Assembly: GCA_028285645.1 (NCBI GenBank)
Contig: JANQOV010000156.1
Location: 1-42,702 of the forward strand
Length of the DNA: 42,702 nucleotides
Reading direction: 5' to 3'
Origin: Hyphococcus sp.
Lineage (GTDB): Bacteria; Pseudomonadota; Alphaproteobacteria; Caulobacterales; Parvularculaceae
The position numbers were made by a program, and so were the translations under genes. Shown piece after piece: positions 33,812 through 41,847 of the stretch. The first letter of the stretch is position 1; every line of letters begins with the position of its first letter. The notes beneath the pieces were generated by a model, which saw only the letters and a program-made list of their open reading frames with translations, did no database searches and had not been told where the DNA came from.

Positions 33812-34243
33812 CTAGGCGCTTTCGTTTATCGAAATCGGCGTTGCCTTTGCTGGCCCTTCCGGACCATTTGAATAGCCATTTGCGTCCTGCGCAGCAGCTT
33901 CTTCAGCGACCGCTTTGACGACGCCTTCCGCTGCACGCTGGGCGCCGTCGAGGAGTGAGCGCTGCACGGCGGCGCGCGCTTCAAAGGACTTTGTGATCGC
34001 CCGCAATTCCAGAAGAAGCGCGCTGTCGGCGTCCTGAACGATGGCGCGATTTGCTGCGACGTCCCTGATTGATTGGGCGTAAGCGGCGGCAAGCCGCGCT
34101 TTTTCCGCTTGCAAGGGCGCGATTTCAAGGGGCCGCTGGTCGGCCAGCAACTGGTTTTCCTTGCCGAAAATCTCTGAGAGATTTTCAGTCAATTCGATGA
34201 GCGTTCGAACGCGCTCTGTCGCGTCGATCGTTGGTTGGGTCAT
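33812..34243 (-). CDS. FlgN-like / FlbY-type flagellar protein
   Basis: 143-aa, mostly helical, cytosolic protein (TERVRTLIELTENLSEIFGK, then EKARLAAAYAQSI and a second coil to about residue 115). Length, helix pattern and position after the rod-binding protein fit the FlgN-like chaperones or the Caulobacter FlbY protein located here. It would assist export of hook-associated proteins. The start overlaps the stop of the preceding gene by 4 bases, so it is in the flgI operon. Sequence similarity to named members is low by eye. Confidence 0.65.
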   Translation of the reverse strand: MTQPTIDATERVRTLIELTENLSEIFGKENQLLADQRPLEIAPLQAEKARLAAAYAQSIRDVAANRAIVQDADSALLLELRAITKSFEARAAVQRSLLDGAQRAAEGVVKAVAEEAAAQDANGYSNGPEGPAKATPISINESA

Positions 34244-34551
34244 GAGAGCTCCCCCTTGTCGGAAATTGCACCTTGCATTTGGATCAATACGTCTTTGACG
34301 AAGTCGGCGATGCCGACGCCGCCGCGCGCGGCGATGGCTTTGGCGTATTCGTCGTGCAATAGGCTTTGGAAAGCGTCCTGGTCGGCTTTGCCGCCGCCAA
34401 GCAGGCTCGGCCCTTTTGTGTTTTCGAACATCGGGGCCAGCATTTGAGAAAGCACCAACGCTTCAAATTCTTGCGCCTTGCGGTCGATCTGCGAAGCGTG
34501 CTGTTGCGCCGGTTGCGCAAGCGGCGAAGCGATTGACGAAAGTTCCATCAC
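34240..34551 (-). CDS. flagellar rod-binding protein (FlgJ N-terminal type, muramidase-less)
   Basis: 103-aa protein matching only the N-terminal rod-binding domain of FlgJ: KAQEFEALVLSQMLAPMFE (about 26-44), LLGGGKADQDAFQSLLHDEY and AKAIAARGGVGIADFVKD. The peptidoglycan-hydrolysing half is absent, as is usual in alphaproteobacteria, where a separate enzyme (SltF in Rhodobacter) cuts the wall. It would act as rod cap in the periplasm; no signal peptide, as for FlgJ. Overlaps flgI upstream and the FlgN-like gene downstream by 4 bases. The Caulobacter counterpart is called CheL. Confidence 0.88.
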   Translation of the reverse strand: MMELSSIASPLAQPAQQHASQIDRKAQEFEALVLSQMLAPMFENTKGPSLLGGGKADQDAFQSLLHDEYAKAIAARGGVGIADFVKDVLIQMQGAISDKGELS

Positions 34552-35669
34552 ATCACCTCAATGTCAGCTTGCAGGGCGCCAGCGGCTTTCACCGCCTGCA
34601 GGATTGAAATCATATCGCGCGGCGAAACGCCGAGCGCGTTAAGACCGTCTACGAGATCGCGCAGGCGAACGCCTTCTTCCACCAATTGCAACTGCGCCGG
34701 CGCTTCATCGACTTCTGCTGTGGTGCGCGGAACCACCACTGTCTCCCCTTGTTCGGAGAAGGGGCTTGGCTGGCTCACTTGCGGTGTTTCAGAAATCGAG
34801 ACTGTCAGCGCGCCTTGTGCGATGGCAACTGTCGATACGCGTACATCGTCGCCCATGACGATCACCCCTGAGGCTTCGTCGATGACAACTTTCGCCGTGT
34901 GGTCGGGCTTAACGCGCAGATTTTCGATGTCGGTGATCAGCGCCACCATGTCTCCATTGAAACCGTCGCTGCGGGCGACGCGTACGGTTCCCGGGTCCAC
35001 AACGTTGGCGATGTTCGTTTTGAACTTTTTGTTGATCGCTCCCGCGATGCGTTTTGCGGTGGTAAAGTCTGGATTGCGCAGCGCCAGCTTAACATTCCTC
35101 TGGCTGGCAATGTCATAACGCAGCTCGCGCTCCACGACGCCGCCATTAGCGATGCGACCATTGGTGGGCACGCCGCGCGTGATCGAGGCGGCGTCACCCC
35201 GCGCTGCAAACCCGCTAACCGCAACGGATCCTTGCGCAATGGCGTAGACTTCACCGTCGGCGCCGTGCAGGGGCGTTACCAGCAAGACGCCGCCGCGCAG
35301 ACTTTCTGCATCGCCGAGCGCGCTGACCGAAACATCAAGCCGCGTTCCCTGTGTGGCGAAAGCCGGCAGGTTCGCCGTCACCATCACCGCGGCGATATTG
35401 TCCGTATCCAGCGCTTCTGAGCGAATATTAACGCCCATGCGCTCAAGCATCGAAATGAGAGATTCGCGGGTGAACGGCGTATTGCGGATGCGATCGCCGG
35501 TGCCGTCAAGGCCGACGACAAGGCCGTAGCCGATCAGCATGTTCTCCCGCACGCCTTCGATGTCGGCGAGGTCTTTGATGCGCGAATCGGCGAATGCCGG
35601 GCCTGCAAAAAAGATGCTGACGAGCGCGACGAGGAGATGAAAGCGTGCCTTGGCCAAACTTGGACCCAT
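34548..35669 (-). CDS. flgI: flagellar P-ring protein FlgI
   Basis: 373-aa periplasmic protein forming the P ring around the rod. Signal peptide: hydrophobic FHLLVALVSIFFAGPAFA. Family features: RIKDLADIEGVRENMLIGYG, GLVVGLDGTGD, ITRGVPTNGRIANGGVVERE, and the C-terminal LRDLVDGLNALGVSPRDMIS. I chose ATG 35669, giving the normal family length; ATG 35741 adds 24 residues before the signal peptide. Neither has a clear Shine-Dalgarno. First gene of the run flgI, rod-binding protein, FlgN-like; divergent from fliX. Confidence 0.95.
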   Translation of the reverse strand: MGPSLAKARFHLLVALVSIFFAGPAFADSRIKDLADIEGVRENMLIGYGLVVGLDGTGDRIRNTPFTRESLISMLERMGVNIRSEALDTDNIAAVMVTANLPAFATQGTRLDVSVSALGDAESLRGGVLLVTPLHGADGEVYAIAQGSVAVSGFAARGDAASITRGVPTNGRIANGGVVERELRYDIASQRNVKLALRNPDFTTAKRIAGAINKKFKTNIANVVDPGTVRVARSDGFNGDMVALITDIENLRVKPDHTAKVVIDEASGVIVMGDDVRVSTVAIAQGALTVSISETPQVSQPSPFSEQGETVVVPRTTAEVDEAPAQLQLVEEGVRLRDLVDGLNALGVSPRDMISILQAVKAAGALQADIEVM

Positions 35670-35844
35670 TTGCGTTACGAGCGCCCAAAGACGGCGCCCG
35701 TTAACGCTAAAGCGAAGCCCGTGCCAACCGGCGCTCGCCATGAAAAATCGATCAAAAACATGACGTTGGCCGTCTTGCTGTGGCGGTCCCCCTGATTGAC
35801 GATGAGCGCGGATAGGCGCCTTTGACCGGGAAAACTTTGCCGGC

Positions 35845-35859
35845 TTAACGAAACCTTTA
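35845..35859. promoter_or_regulatory. CtrA-like site between flgI and fliX
   Basis: TTAA-N7-TTTA (TTAACGAAACCTTTA), one base off the CtrA consensus TTAA-N7-TTAA. It lies 92 bases before fliX and 176 before flgI. In Caulobacter, CtrA activates early flagellar genes including this divergent pair, which makes the match meaningful, but one 8-base site in AT-rich promoter DNA can arise by chance. Confidence 0.4.
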
Positions 35860-35950
35860 TCGCCCTTGCCCATCAATAGGTCTCGTTCGGTGAAACCGCG
35901 CGCCGAGCGCGCAGGATGGCCCCGATGGAAACGCAATATAGGCAAGGGCG

Positions 35951-36352
35951 ATGAAAATAAGGGGTACGGGTGAAGCGCCGCCGCCGACGCGCACAAGAAA
36001 AAGTGAAAAGTCGAAACCCGCCTTTGCGTTGAACCGCAGCGCCCCCGCCGATGCGTCTTCCGCCTCCAAAACCAGCGCGCTGTCGGCGCCTGCCACTCTA
36101 AGCGCGCTGATTGCGCTGCAGACCCGCCAGGACGCCGGCAAAAAAACTATTGCTGCAGCGCAGCGTGTTCTTGATGCGCTTGACGGCTTGCACCTGAAAC
36201 TTTTAAACGGCGAGGCGAGCACCGATGATCTTGATGCGCTGGCGTCAGCCGCGCAGCTACGCGCGCATTCCGGCGCCGATGCGGCGTTGCTTGATATCTA
36301 TGACGAGATCACCCTTCGGGCGCGTGTCGAGCTGGCCAAGCTTGGCCGCTAA
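35951..36352 (+). CDS. fliX: flagellar assembly regulator FliX
   Basis: 133-aa protein: N-terminal polar tail (MKIRGTGEAPPPTRTRKSEK), a flexible Ala/Ser-rich stretch, then helices LSALIALQTRQD, AAQRVLDALDGLHLKLLNGE and the signature C-terminus IYDEITLRARVELAKL typical of FliX. In Caulobacter FliX couples completion of the early flagellar structure to FlbD activity. Divergent from flgI, matching the arrangement there. Known mainly from Caulobacterales-like bacteria, so it helps place the organism. Confidence 0.85.
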   Translation: MKIRGTGEAPPPTRTRKSEKSKPAFALNRSAPADASSASKTSALSAPATLSALIALQTRQDAGKKTIAAAQRVLDALDGLHLKLLNGEASTDDLDALASAAQLRAHSGADAALLDIYDEITLRARVELAKLGR

Positions 36353-36512
36353 GCCCGACAAAAAGCGCGCCGAGCGCTAAATATTTTTAAGACATTTTTG
36401 CGAAGAGAGCTTTCGAAAAAGCCCACTTGAGCCATGGCGTTCGCGTGGGTATACAGGCCGCGGATTCGCCCGAAGAAGGTTCCCAGGCCAGTTAGTGAAC
36501 GGGGAGTGAAGA

Positions 36513-36929
36513 ATGTCGAATACCGTCACCGAAGAGTATCGTCCGTCTGAAGACGAACCGTTTATGAGTGACCGTCAAAAGGACTATTTCCGGCGTAAGC
36601 TTGTTAACTGGAAGCAGGAAATCATCGATGAAAGCCAGGGCACGCTGAACCAGCTTCAGGAAGACAATCTTCATTTGCCGGATATCGCCGACCGCGCATC
36701 GAGCGAAACCGAAAAAGCCATTGAACTGCGCACCCGCGATCGCCAGCGAAAGCTCATCGCAAAAATTGACTCAGCATTGCGTCGAATCGATACCGGCGAA
36801 TATGGCTATTGCGAGGAAACCGGCGAGCCGATCAGCCTGCGCCGGCTTGATGCGCGCCCCATTGCGACGCTGTCTCTCGAAGCGCAAGAGCGCCATGAGC
36901 GTCAGGAAAAAGTCCATCGCGACGATTAG
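36513..36929 (+). CDS. dksA: DksA-type RNA polymerase-binding factor with a reduced zinc finger
   Basis: 138-aa protein that enters the RNA polymerase secondary channel and works with ppGpp. Coiled coil at about 20-90 (KDYFRRKLVNWKQEIIDESQ, then ASSETEKAIELRTRDRQRK). The zinc-finger region GYCEETGEPISLRRLDARPI keeps only one of the four usual Cys; the others are Thr/Ala/Ser, a zinc-independent form typical of alphaproteobacteria. Located next to fliX as in Caulobacter. Start ATG 36513 is preceded by GGGGAGTGAAG. Confidence 0.93.
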   Translation: MSNTVTEEYRPSEDEPFMSDRQKDYFRRKLVNWKQEIIDESQGTLNQLQEDNLHLPDIADRASSETEKAIELRTRDRQRKLIAKIDSALRRIDTGEYGYCEETGEPISLRRLDARPIATLSLEAQERHERQEKVHRDD

Positions 36930-36952
36930 AGCCTAGCTGCCCCGGCGGTTGG

Positions 36953-38608
36953 TCAGGAAAGCGGCGTCGCCCGTTCGATGATCGACGCGCAATCGACCGT
37001 GCCGTCCAATGCGCCGTAAGCCAATGATTTTCCATCGTTGTTGAGACGTGCTGAGCAAAAACCGTCAACCACGTGACCTGGTGCGGTCTGCATTAATGCG
37101 GCGGCCTCCAAGGCAAGCGCCATCTCTTCGGCAAAGGCCCGCGCTGTGCTCTCACCAAGAGCGCTTGGCTCCAGCCATTTCGCAAGACCGGCAACATGCC
37201 TGTCATACAAGGCGTTGGCGCCACGGGCGGCGTCGAGTTCCGCGCGCACGGCGGCAAGACTATCGGGCTCCCGGGCGATCGCCCGCAGAATGTCGAGCGC
37301 AATGACGTTGCCGGAGCCTTCCCAGATGGCGTTCAGTGGCGATGCGCGAAACAGTCTTGGCATCGGTCCTTCTTCGACAAAGCCTGCGCCGCCATGACAC
37401 TCAAGCGCTTCATAAACGAAGCCGGGTTGGCGTTTGCAGATCCAGTATTTGGCGATCGGCGTCGCGAGCCTTGCGAAGGCGGCTTCGCTTTCGCTTGAAG
37501 CTGTCGCATCGAAAGCCCGCGCCAAGCGAAAGGCAAGGGCGGTCGCTGCTTCGCATTCAAGGGCAAGGTCCGTGAGCACCGCCGCCATTGCCGGTTGATC
37601 GACGAGCTTTTTCTGAAACGCCGTTCGATGGCCTGCATGCCAAAGCGCTTGCGCGAGCGCCGCTCGCATGCCGCCCGCCGAGCCGACGACGCAATCAAGG
37701 CGCGTATGCTGCACCATATCGATGATCGTTTTAACTCCGCGGCCTTCTTCGCCGACGCGGCGCGCATAGGCGCCATGATACTCAATCTCCGAGGAAGCGT
37801 TGGAACGATCGCCAAGCTTGTCCTTAAGGCGCATGATGTGAAAGGCGTTGCGCGTTCCGTCACGTCGCCAGCGCGGCACGAGAAAACAGGTGACGCCGGC
37901 GTCCGTCTGCGCCAGCGTCAAAAACGCATCGCACATGGGCGCCGAACAAAACCACTTGTGCCCTGTGAGCTCATATTCATCGCCGCCGATGGCGTTTGCC
38001 CGTGTCGTGTTAGCGCGAATATCGGAGCCGCCCTGTTTTTCCGTCATCGCCATGCCCATGGTCGCCGCTTTTTTGTCTGCGGCGGGGATGAAGCGAGGAT
38101 CATAAGCGTTGGCGGTAACGCGCGGCTCCCATTCCTTAGCGATCTCAGGGGCATGACGCAGCGCCGGAACGGCGGCGTAGGTCATGGACATCGGGCAACA
38201 AACGCCGCCATCGGCCTGACCCATCATATACAAAAGTCCTGCATGGAGAACATGACCGGCTTCTTTTGCGGTCCAGGCGCCGGCGGCGACGCCAGCACCG
38301 AGGCCGAGCGACATGAGTTCATGATAGGCCGGATGAAACTCGACCTCGTCGATGCGGTGGCCGTAGCGATCAAAGCTCCTCAGCTGCGGCGGATAGTGGT
38401 TGGCCTGCCTTGACCACTCGACCACTTCCGCTGATCCACACTGACCGCCGAAGTCAGAAAGGTGTTTCGCATGCGTGCGCCCGCCGTTCTCTTCAACAGC
38501 ATTGGCAAGCGCTGCATCCGTTTCGAAAATATTGATGTCTTCGAATGGCGGCGGCTGGTTGGTGACGTCGTGGGTCTGAAGATCAGCGCGCGGGCGATAG
38601 GCGGTCAT
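36953..38608 (-). CDS. aidB: AidB-like acyl-CoA dehydrogenase family protein
   Basis: 551-aa flavoprotein of the AidB branch: N-terminal VTNQPPPFEDINIFETD, RIDEVEFHPAYHELMS, the acyl-CoA dehydrogenase core with MTEKQGGSDIRANTT and GHKWFCSAPMCDAFL, and the C-terminal ECHGGAGFVEEGPMPRLFR and NAIWEGSGNVIALD. E. coli AidB binds DNA and is induced by alkylation; other members act as isovaleryl-type dehydrogenases. No ada gene is near, so the role is open. ATG 38608 has AAGGAG upstream; the longer frame is not supported. Confidence 0.9.
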   Translation of the reverse strand: MTAYRPRADLQTHDVTNQPPPFEDINIFETDAALANAVEENGGRTHAKHLSDFGGQCGSAEVVEWSRQANHYPPQLRSFDRYGHRIDEVEFHPAYHELMSLGLGAGVAAGAWTAKEAGHVLHAGLLYMMGQADGGVCCPMSMTYAAVPALRHAPEIAKEWEPRVTANAYDPRFIPAADKKAATMGMAMTEKQGGSDIRANTTRANAIGGDEYELTGHKWFCSAPMCDAFLTLAQTDAGVTCFLVPRWRRDGTRNAFHIMRLKDKLGDRSNASSEIEYHGAYARRVGEEGRGVKTIIDMVQHTRLDCVVGSAGGMRAALAQALWHAGHRTAFQKKLVDQPAMAAVLTDLALECEAATALAFRLARAFDATASSESEAAFARLATPIAKYWICKRQPGFVYEALECHGGAGFVEEGPMPRLFRASPLNAIWEGSGNVIALDILRAIAREPDSLAAVRAELDAARGANALYDRHVAGLAKWLEPSALGESTARAFAEEMALALEAAALMQTAPGHVVDGFCSARLNNDGKSLAYGALDGTVDCASIIERATPLS

Positions 38609-38771
38609 AGTCGAACTCCTTCGGCGGATCCATTTTGCGCTACGCACGGCGATGCGGCAAGGAAACTGCGCAGAACAATTTGCGCCCAAGTGAGCGTTCA
38701 CGCCCGAAGCAGCGCTTGACATTGACGGGCGCCGCTTATCAACTTCTGTAATCCAAACAAAGGGACTTCAG

Positions 38772-39935
38772 GTGGCGGATAATACGCTCAGGGAATTCGT
38801 CAGGGAGGCGTTGGCCAAGGGTCAAAGTCGCAAACACATTGAGTCCGCCTTACGCAAAGCCGGCTGGCCGGATGATCAGATTGCAGATGCGCTCGCCGGT
38901 TACGCCGACGTCGACTTTCCGGTGCCGGTGCCGCGTCCGCGGCGGTTTGGCGGCGCGCGCGAAGCGTTCCTTTACATTGTTTTCTTTTCGCTTCTGGGTG
39001 TTTTCTCCATTCAGCTTGGCGCGGTTGCGTTCGCCTTTATCGATTCCCTGTTCGCAGACCCGCTCGAACGCGGTTTGCAATATGGCGCAGCGAGCCGCCT
39101 TCGTTGGTCGATCGCATCGCTGGTCGTCGGTTATCCGATCTTTGTCTATCTCGGTTGGCGGCTTAGCGCTGCGCGGCGGAAGGATCCGGAAAGGCGCGTC
39201 TCGCGCGTGCGCGCATGGCTTACTTATGTAACATTGATTTTCGCGGCGCTCGTGTTGATCGGCGATCTTGTTGCAGTGGTGTACAATTTTCTCGGCGGCG
39301 AACTGCAGTCGCGGTTTCTTGCGAAAGCTGGCGTCGTCGGCGTCATTTCCGGCGCGATTTTGTGGAACTATACGCGAGACGCAGAACGCACGACGGCCGG
39401 CGCCGATTGGGCGGGTCGCCTGCTTGCCATATTGACGACCCTGGTAACCGTGGCGCTGGTGATTTGGGCGTTCACCCGCGTTGATACGCCGAACGAAGTG
39501 CGGCTGCGCGCGTTCGATCAGCAGCGGATGGACAATCTTCACGCGATCGCAAGACGCGTTGACTGCCATCGCACGTATTTCGGCGCAACACCGGAAAATC
39601 TAACGGTCATGGAGGAAGCGCTTAAGCAACACGCCGAGAGCACGCCCGTTGCAGCAGGATGCGCCGGCGAAACGCCTTCTGATCCCGCGACTGACGCGCC
39701 GTATAGATATGAAGCTTTGGAAGGTGACGAATTCCGGCTATGCGCCACATTCGCCCGAGGGTGGCCGGAAGATGAAGACGAGGGCCGCACGCGGCCTGCG
39801 CCACATTTTAGTTATGTGGCCGGCGAAGCGCGGCGTACGCTTCAATATCCTAAAGCGCCGGGCGAAACCTGTTTTGATCTCGAGGCCATTGATTTTGAAA
39901 AAGAAGATGACGATCCCGCGCCGGCCCTCGAATAA
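38772..39935 (+). CDS. DUF5671 polytopic membrane protein with N-terminal helical domain
   Basis: 387-aa protein. Residues 1-46 form a compact helical segment (LREFVREALAKGQSRKHIES, ALRKAGWPDDQIADALAGY) resembling small UBA-like or SHOCT-like helical modules. DUF5671 follows from about 64 (FLYIVFFSLLGVFSIQLGAV) with about five membrane helices to residue 238. The last 150 residues are soluble, probably periplasmic, with four Cys (near CHRTYF, AGCAGE, RLCATF and ETCFDL) that could form two disulfides, and acidic ends. GTG start with AAAGGGAC upstream. Function unknown. Confidence 0.8.
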   Translation: MADNTLREFVREALAKGQSRKHIESALRKAGWPDDQIADALAGYADVDFPVPVPRPRRFGGAREAFLYIVFFSLLGVFSIQLGAVAFAFIDSLFADPLERGLQYGAASRLRWSIASLVVGYPIFVYLGWRLSAARRKDPERRVSRVRAWLTYVTLIFAALVLIGDLVAVVYNFLGGELQSRFLAKAGVVGVISGAILWNYTRDAERTTAGADWAGRLLAILTTLVTVALVIWAFTRVDTPNEVRLRAFDQQRMDNLHAIARRVDCHRTYFGATPENLTVMEEALKQHAESTPVAAGCAGETPSDPATDAPYRYEALEGDEFRLCATFARGWPEDEDEGRTRPAPHFSYVAGEARRTLQYPKAPGETCFDLEAIDFEKEDDDPAPALE

Positions 39936-39944
39936 TCTAAACTG

Positions 39945-40595
39945 TCAGCGCAGCTTCAACAGATCGTCGAGTTCTGTGATCGCAGGCTGAACATCGCCAA
40001 TGGGAACCTTGACCGTTGTCATGCCCATGGCGCGCGCGGGTTTTAAGTTAATCCCGAGATCGTCAAGGAAAACGCATTGCTCCGGCGCAACTCCAAGCGC
40101 CTCGCACATCATTTCATAAATGCGCGGTTCAGGCTTTCTGACGCCTGCTTTAGATGATTCAATAACCTGATCGAACAGCGCAATGATCTTTCGCGCTTCA
40201 TCCATGCGGGACGCGTCTTTCACCATCGCGGCGCTGTCAAATTTAGGCAGGTTGTTGGTGATGCAGCCAGTCTGGTAACCGGCATCCTTTACCCGATTGA
40301 GCGCAGCGACCATCTCGGGTTTAAGATCGAGCCGCAAAAGCGAGACCAGTGTGCGTCCGGCGATCTCAAAGCCCGCCGTACGGGTTTCTTCTGCAAATGC
40401 GCCATCGAACTCTTCCAGTGAAATCTCAGCCCGTTCAAACCGCGCCCAGGCATTGGTGTGATGGTTCTTCTTGATGACCCCGCCAATGAATTTCTCGGGC
40501 AGTCCGTTGGCGTGTTCGTAAATCGCAAAGTTCTCAACCGGCGAGGTGGTAAAGACGCCGCCAAAATCGAAAATAACTGCTTTGAACGCCGTCAC
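39945..40595 (-). CDS. HAD-superfamily hydrolase (subfamily IA)
   Basis: 216-aa Rossmann-like hydrolase. Motif I is VIFDFGGVF with nucleophile Asp10, motif II CITNNLP (about 110-116), motif III Lys in AGVRKPEPRIYE, and motif IV FLDDLGINLKPA. The DFGGV form resembles soluble epoxide hydrolase N-domain and ACAD10-like phosphatases. The GTG start overlaps the stop of the SDR gene by 4 bases; last gene of the rlmB-GFA-SDR-HAD run. Substrate unknown. Confidence 0.87.
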   Translation of the reverse strand: MTAFKAVIFDFGGVFTTSPVENFAIYEHANGLPEKFIGGVIKKNHHTNAWARFERAEISLEEFDGAFAEETRTAGFEIAGRTLVSLLRLDLKPEMVAALNRVKDAGYQTGCITNNLPKFDSAAMVKDASRMDEARKIIALFDQVIESSKAGVRKPEPRIYEMMCEALGVAPEQCVFLDDLGINLKPARAMGMTTVKVPIGDVQPAITELDDLLKLR

Positions 40596-41467
40596 TTATT
40601 CTGCGCCTCTTGCGGAAGGCCAACGCGCTTTGCAGCGGCGCGGTCGATCATCCGTTGCGGCAGGGCGCGCAGCAACGTCCACATGACGAATTGATTCTTC
40701 ATGATGGCGTAGCGGGTTTTCGGTTTGTCCGTTGTCAGAATACGCAGCGCCAAATCGCCGACTTTTGCAGGCTCTAGCCCATTGTCGCCGACCTCTTGCA
40801 ACATTTTACGCATATTCTGTATGACGCCGTAATATTCCGTATCCTTATAAGGCGCTACGTCGATGTCGTCGGCCTTGGCCCAGATCGGCGTCTTGATCGC
40901 GCCGGGTCCGACGGTAATGACGTCGATCCCATGCATCAGGAGTTCGCGGCGGAGGCTGTCTGAGAACGCTTCAAGGGCGTGCTTCGACATGGCGTAAGGA
41001 CCAAGAATAGGGGAGGCGATTTTACCGGCGACCGAACTCATATTGATGATCCGTCCGGGCGGGCCTTTGAACACCGGATCGGCGCCGAGCATCGGCAAGA
41101 AGGCTTGCGTTACGCGCACGACGCCAAAAATGTTGACGTCGAACTGCCGATGTACTTCTTCCAGTGGAATATGACGAAGCGGTCCCGCCACGGCGATGCC
41201 GGCGTTGTTGACGAGCGCATTCAGCGTACGGCCTTCTAGCGCGTCGCTGACCGTTGCTGATGCTTCGCGAATTGCAGTGAAATCCGTCACGTCAAAGATC
41301 AGCGACGTGAAATTTTCACCGAGGCCTTGTCGCAGGGTTTCAGCATCTTCCGGTTTGCGGACGCTGCCGAATACGCGCCAGCCATTGTCGATAAGCGATC
41401 GTGCGATCGCTCTGCCGATCCCGGTTGAAGCGCCGGTGATAACGGCTGTTGATTGTGTGTCCGACAT
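40592..41467 (-). CDS. short-chain dehydrogenase/reductase
   Basis: 291-aa classical SDR: VITGASTGIGRAIARSLI (cofactor glycine motif), NNAGIAVAGPL, MSSVAG and YAMSKHALEAF (catalytic Ser, Tyr, Lys), GPGAIKTPIW. The C-terminal hydrophobic and basic segment (NQFVMWTLLRALPQRMIDRA) resembles SDRs acting on lipids or sterols. Substrate is not readable. I use ATG 41467, which shares a base with the stop of the GFA gene, rather than TTG 41470. Confidence 0.9.
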   Translation of the reverse strand: MSDTQSTAVITGASTGIGRAIARSLIDNGWRVFGSVRKPEDAETLRQGLGENFTSLIFDVTDFTAIREASATVSDALEGRTLNALVNNAGIAVAGPLRHIPLEEVHRQFDVNIFGVVRVTQAFLPMLGADPVFKGPPGRIINMSSVAGKIASPILGPYAMSKHALEAFSDSLRRELLMHGIDVITVGPGAIKTPIWAKADDIDVAPYKDTEYYGVIQNMRKMLQEVGDNGLEPAKVGDLALRILTTDKPKTRYAIMKNQFVMWTLLRALPQRMIDRAAAKRVGLPQEAQNK

Positions 41468-41847
41468 CAAGCGTCCTTTCCATGAAGCGCCCAGGCAAGC
41501 GCGTCTTCCGTGAATACTTCCTTACGCGGCGTAAACGCATTGGGATCATCAAAGACGCCTATCAAGAAGTGGGTTTCTCCCGGCCATTGATCGCTTGCAT
41601 AGGTCAGTGGCGTTCCGCAGGCGCTGCAATAGCCGCGGCGAACGCCTTTAGAACTGGCGTAGAATGTAGGACTGGCGTTATCCCAACGCACTTTATCTTC
41701 ATTGAACCCTACCCATGTAGAAAAAGCAGCGCCCGTGGCTTTCCGGCAGCTTTCGCAATGGCAGTTGCAAACAAATTTGGGCGGATCCGAAGCTTCAAAA
41801 CGCACCGCGCGGCACTGGCATCCGCCTTTATGAATAATGTTGCTCAT
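41467..41847 (-). CDS. GFA-family zinc protein, second copy
   Basis: 126-aa GFA-family protein: GGCQCRAVRFEA (about 8-19), CNCHCESCRKATGAAFSTWV (about 27-46) and GYCSACGTPLTYASDQWPG (about 72-90). This is the more canonical family form compared with the copy at 29987. The activity once assigned (glutathione-formaldehyde adduct formation) is uncertain. The ATG overlaps the rlmB stop by 4 bases, so it is translated from the same mRNA. Confidence 0.92.
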   Translation of the reverse strand: MSNIIHKGGCQCRAVRFEASDPPKFVCNCHCESCRKATGAAFSTWVGFNEDKVRWDNASPTFYASSKGVRRGYCSACGTPLTYASDQWPGETHFLIGVFDDPNAFTPRKEVFTEDALAWALHGKDA

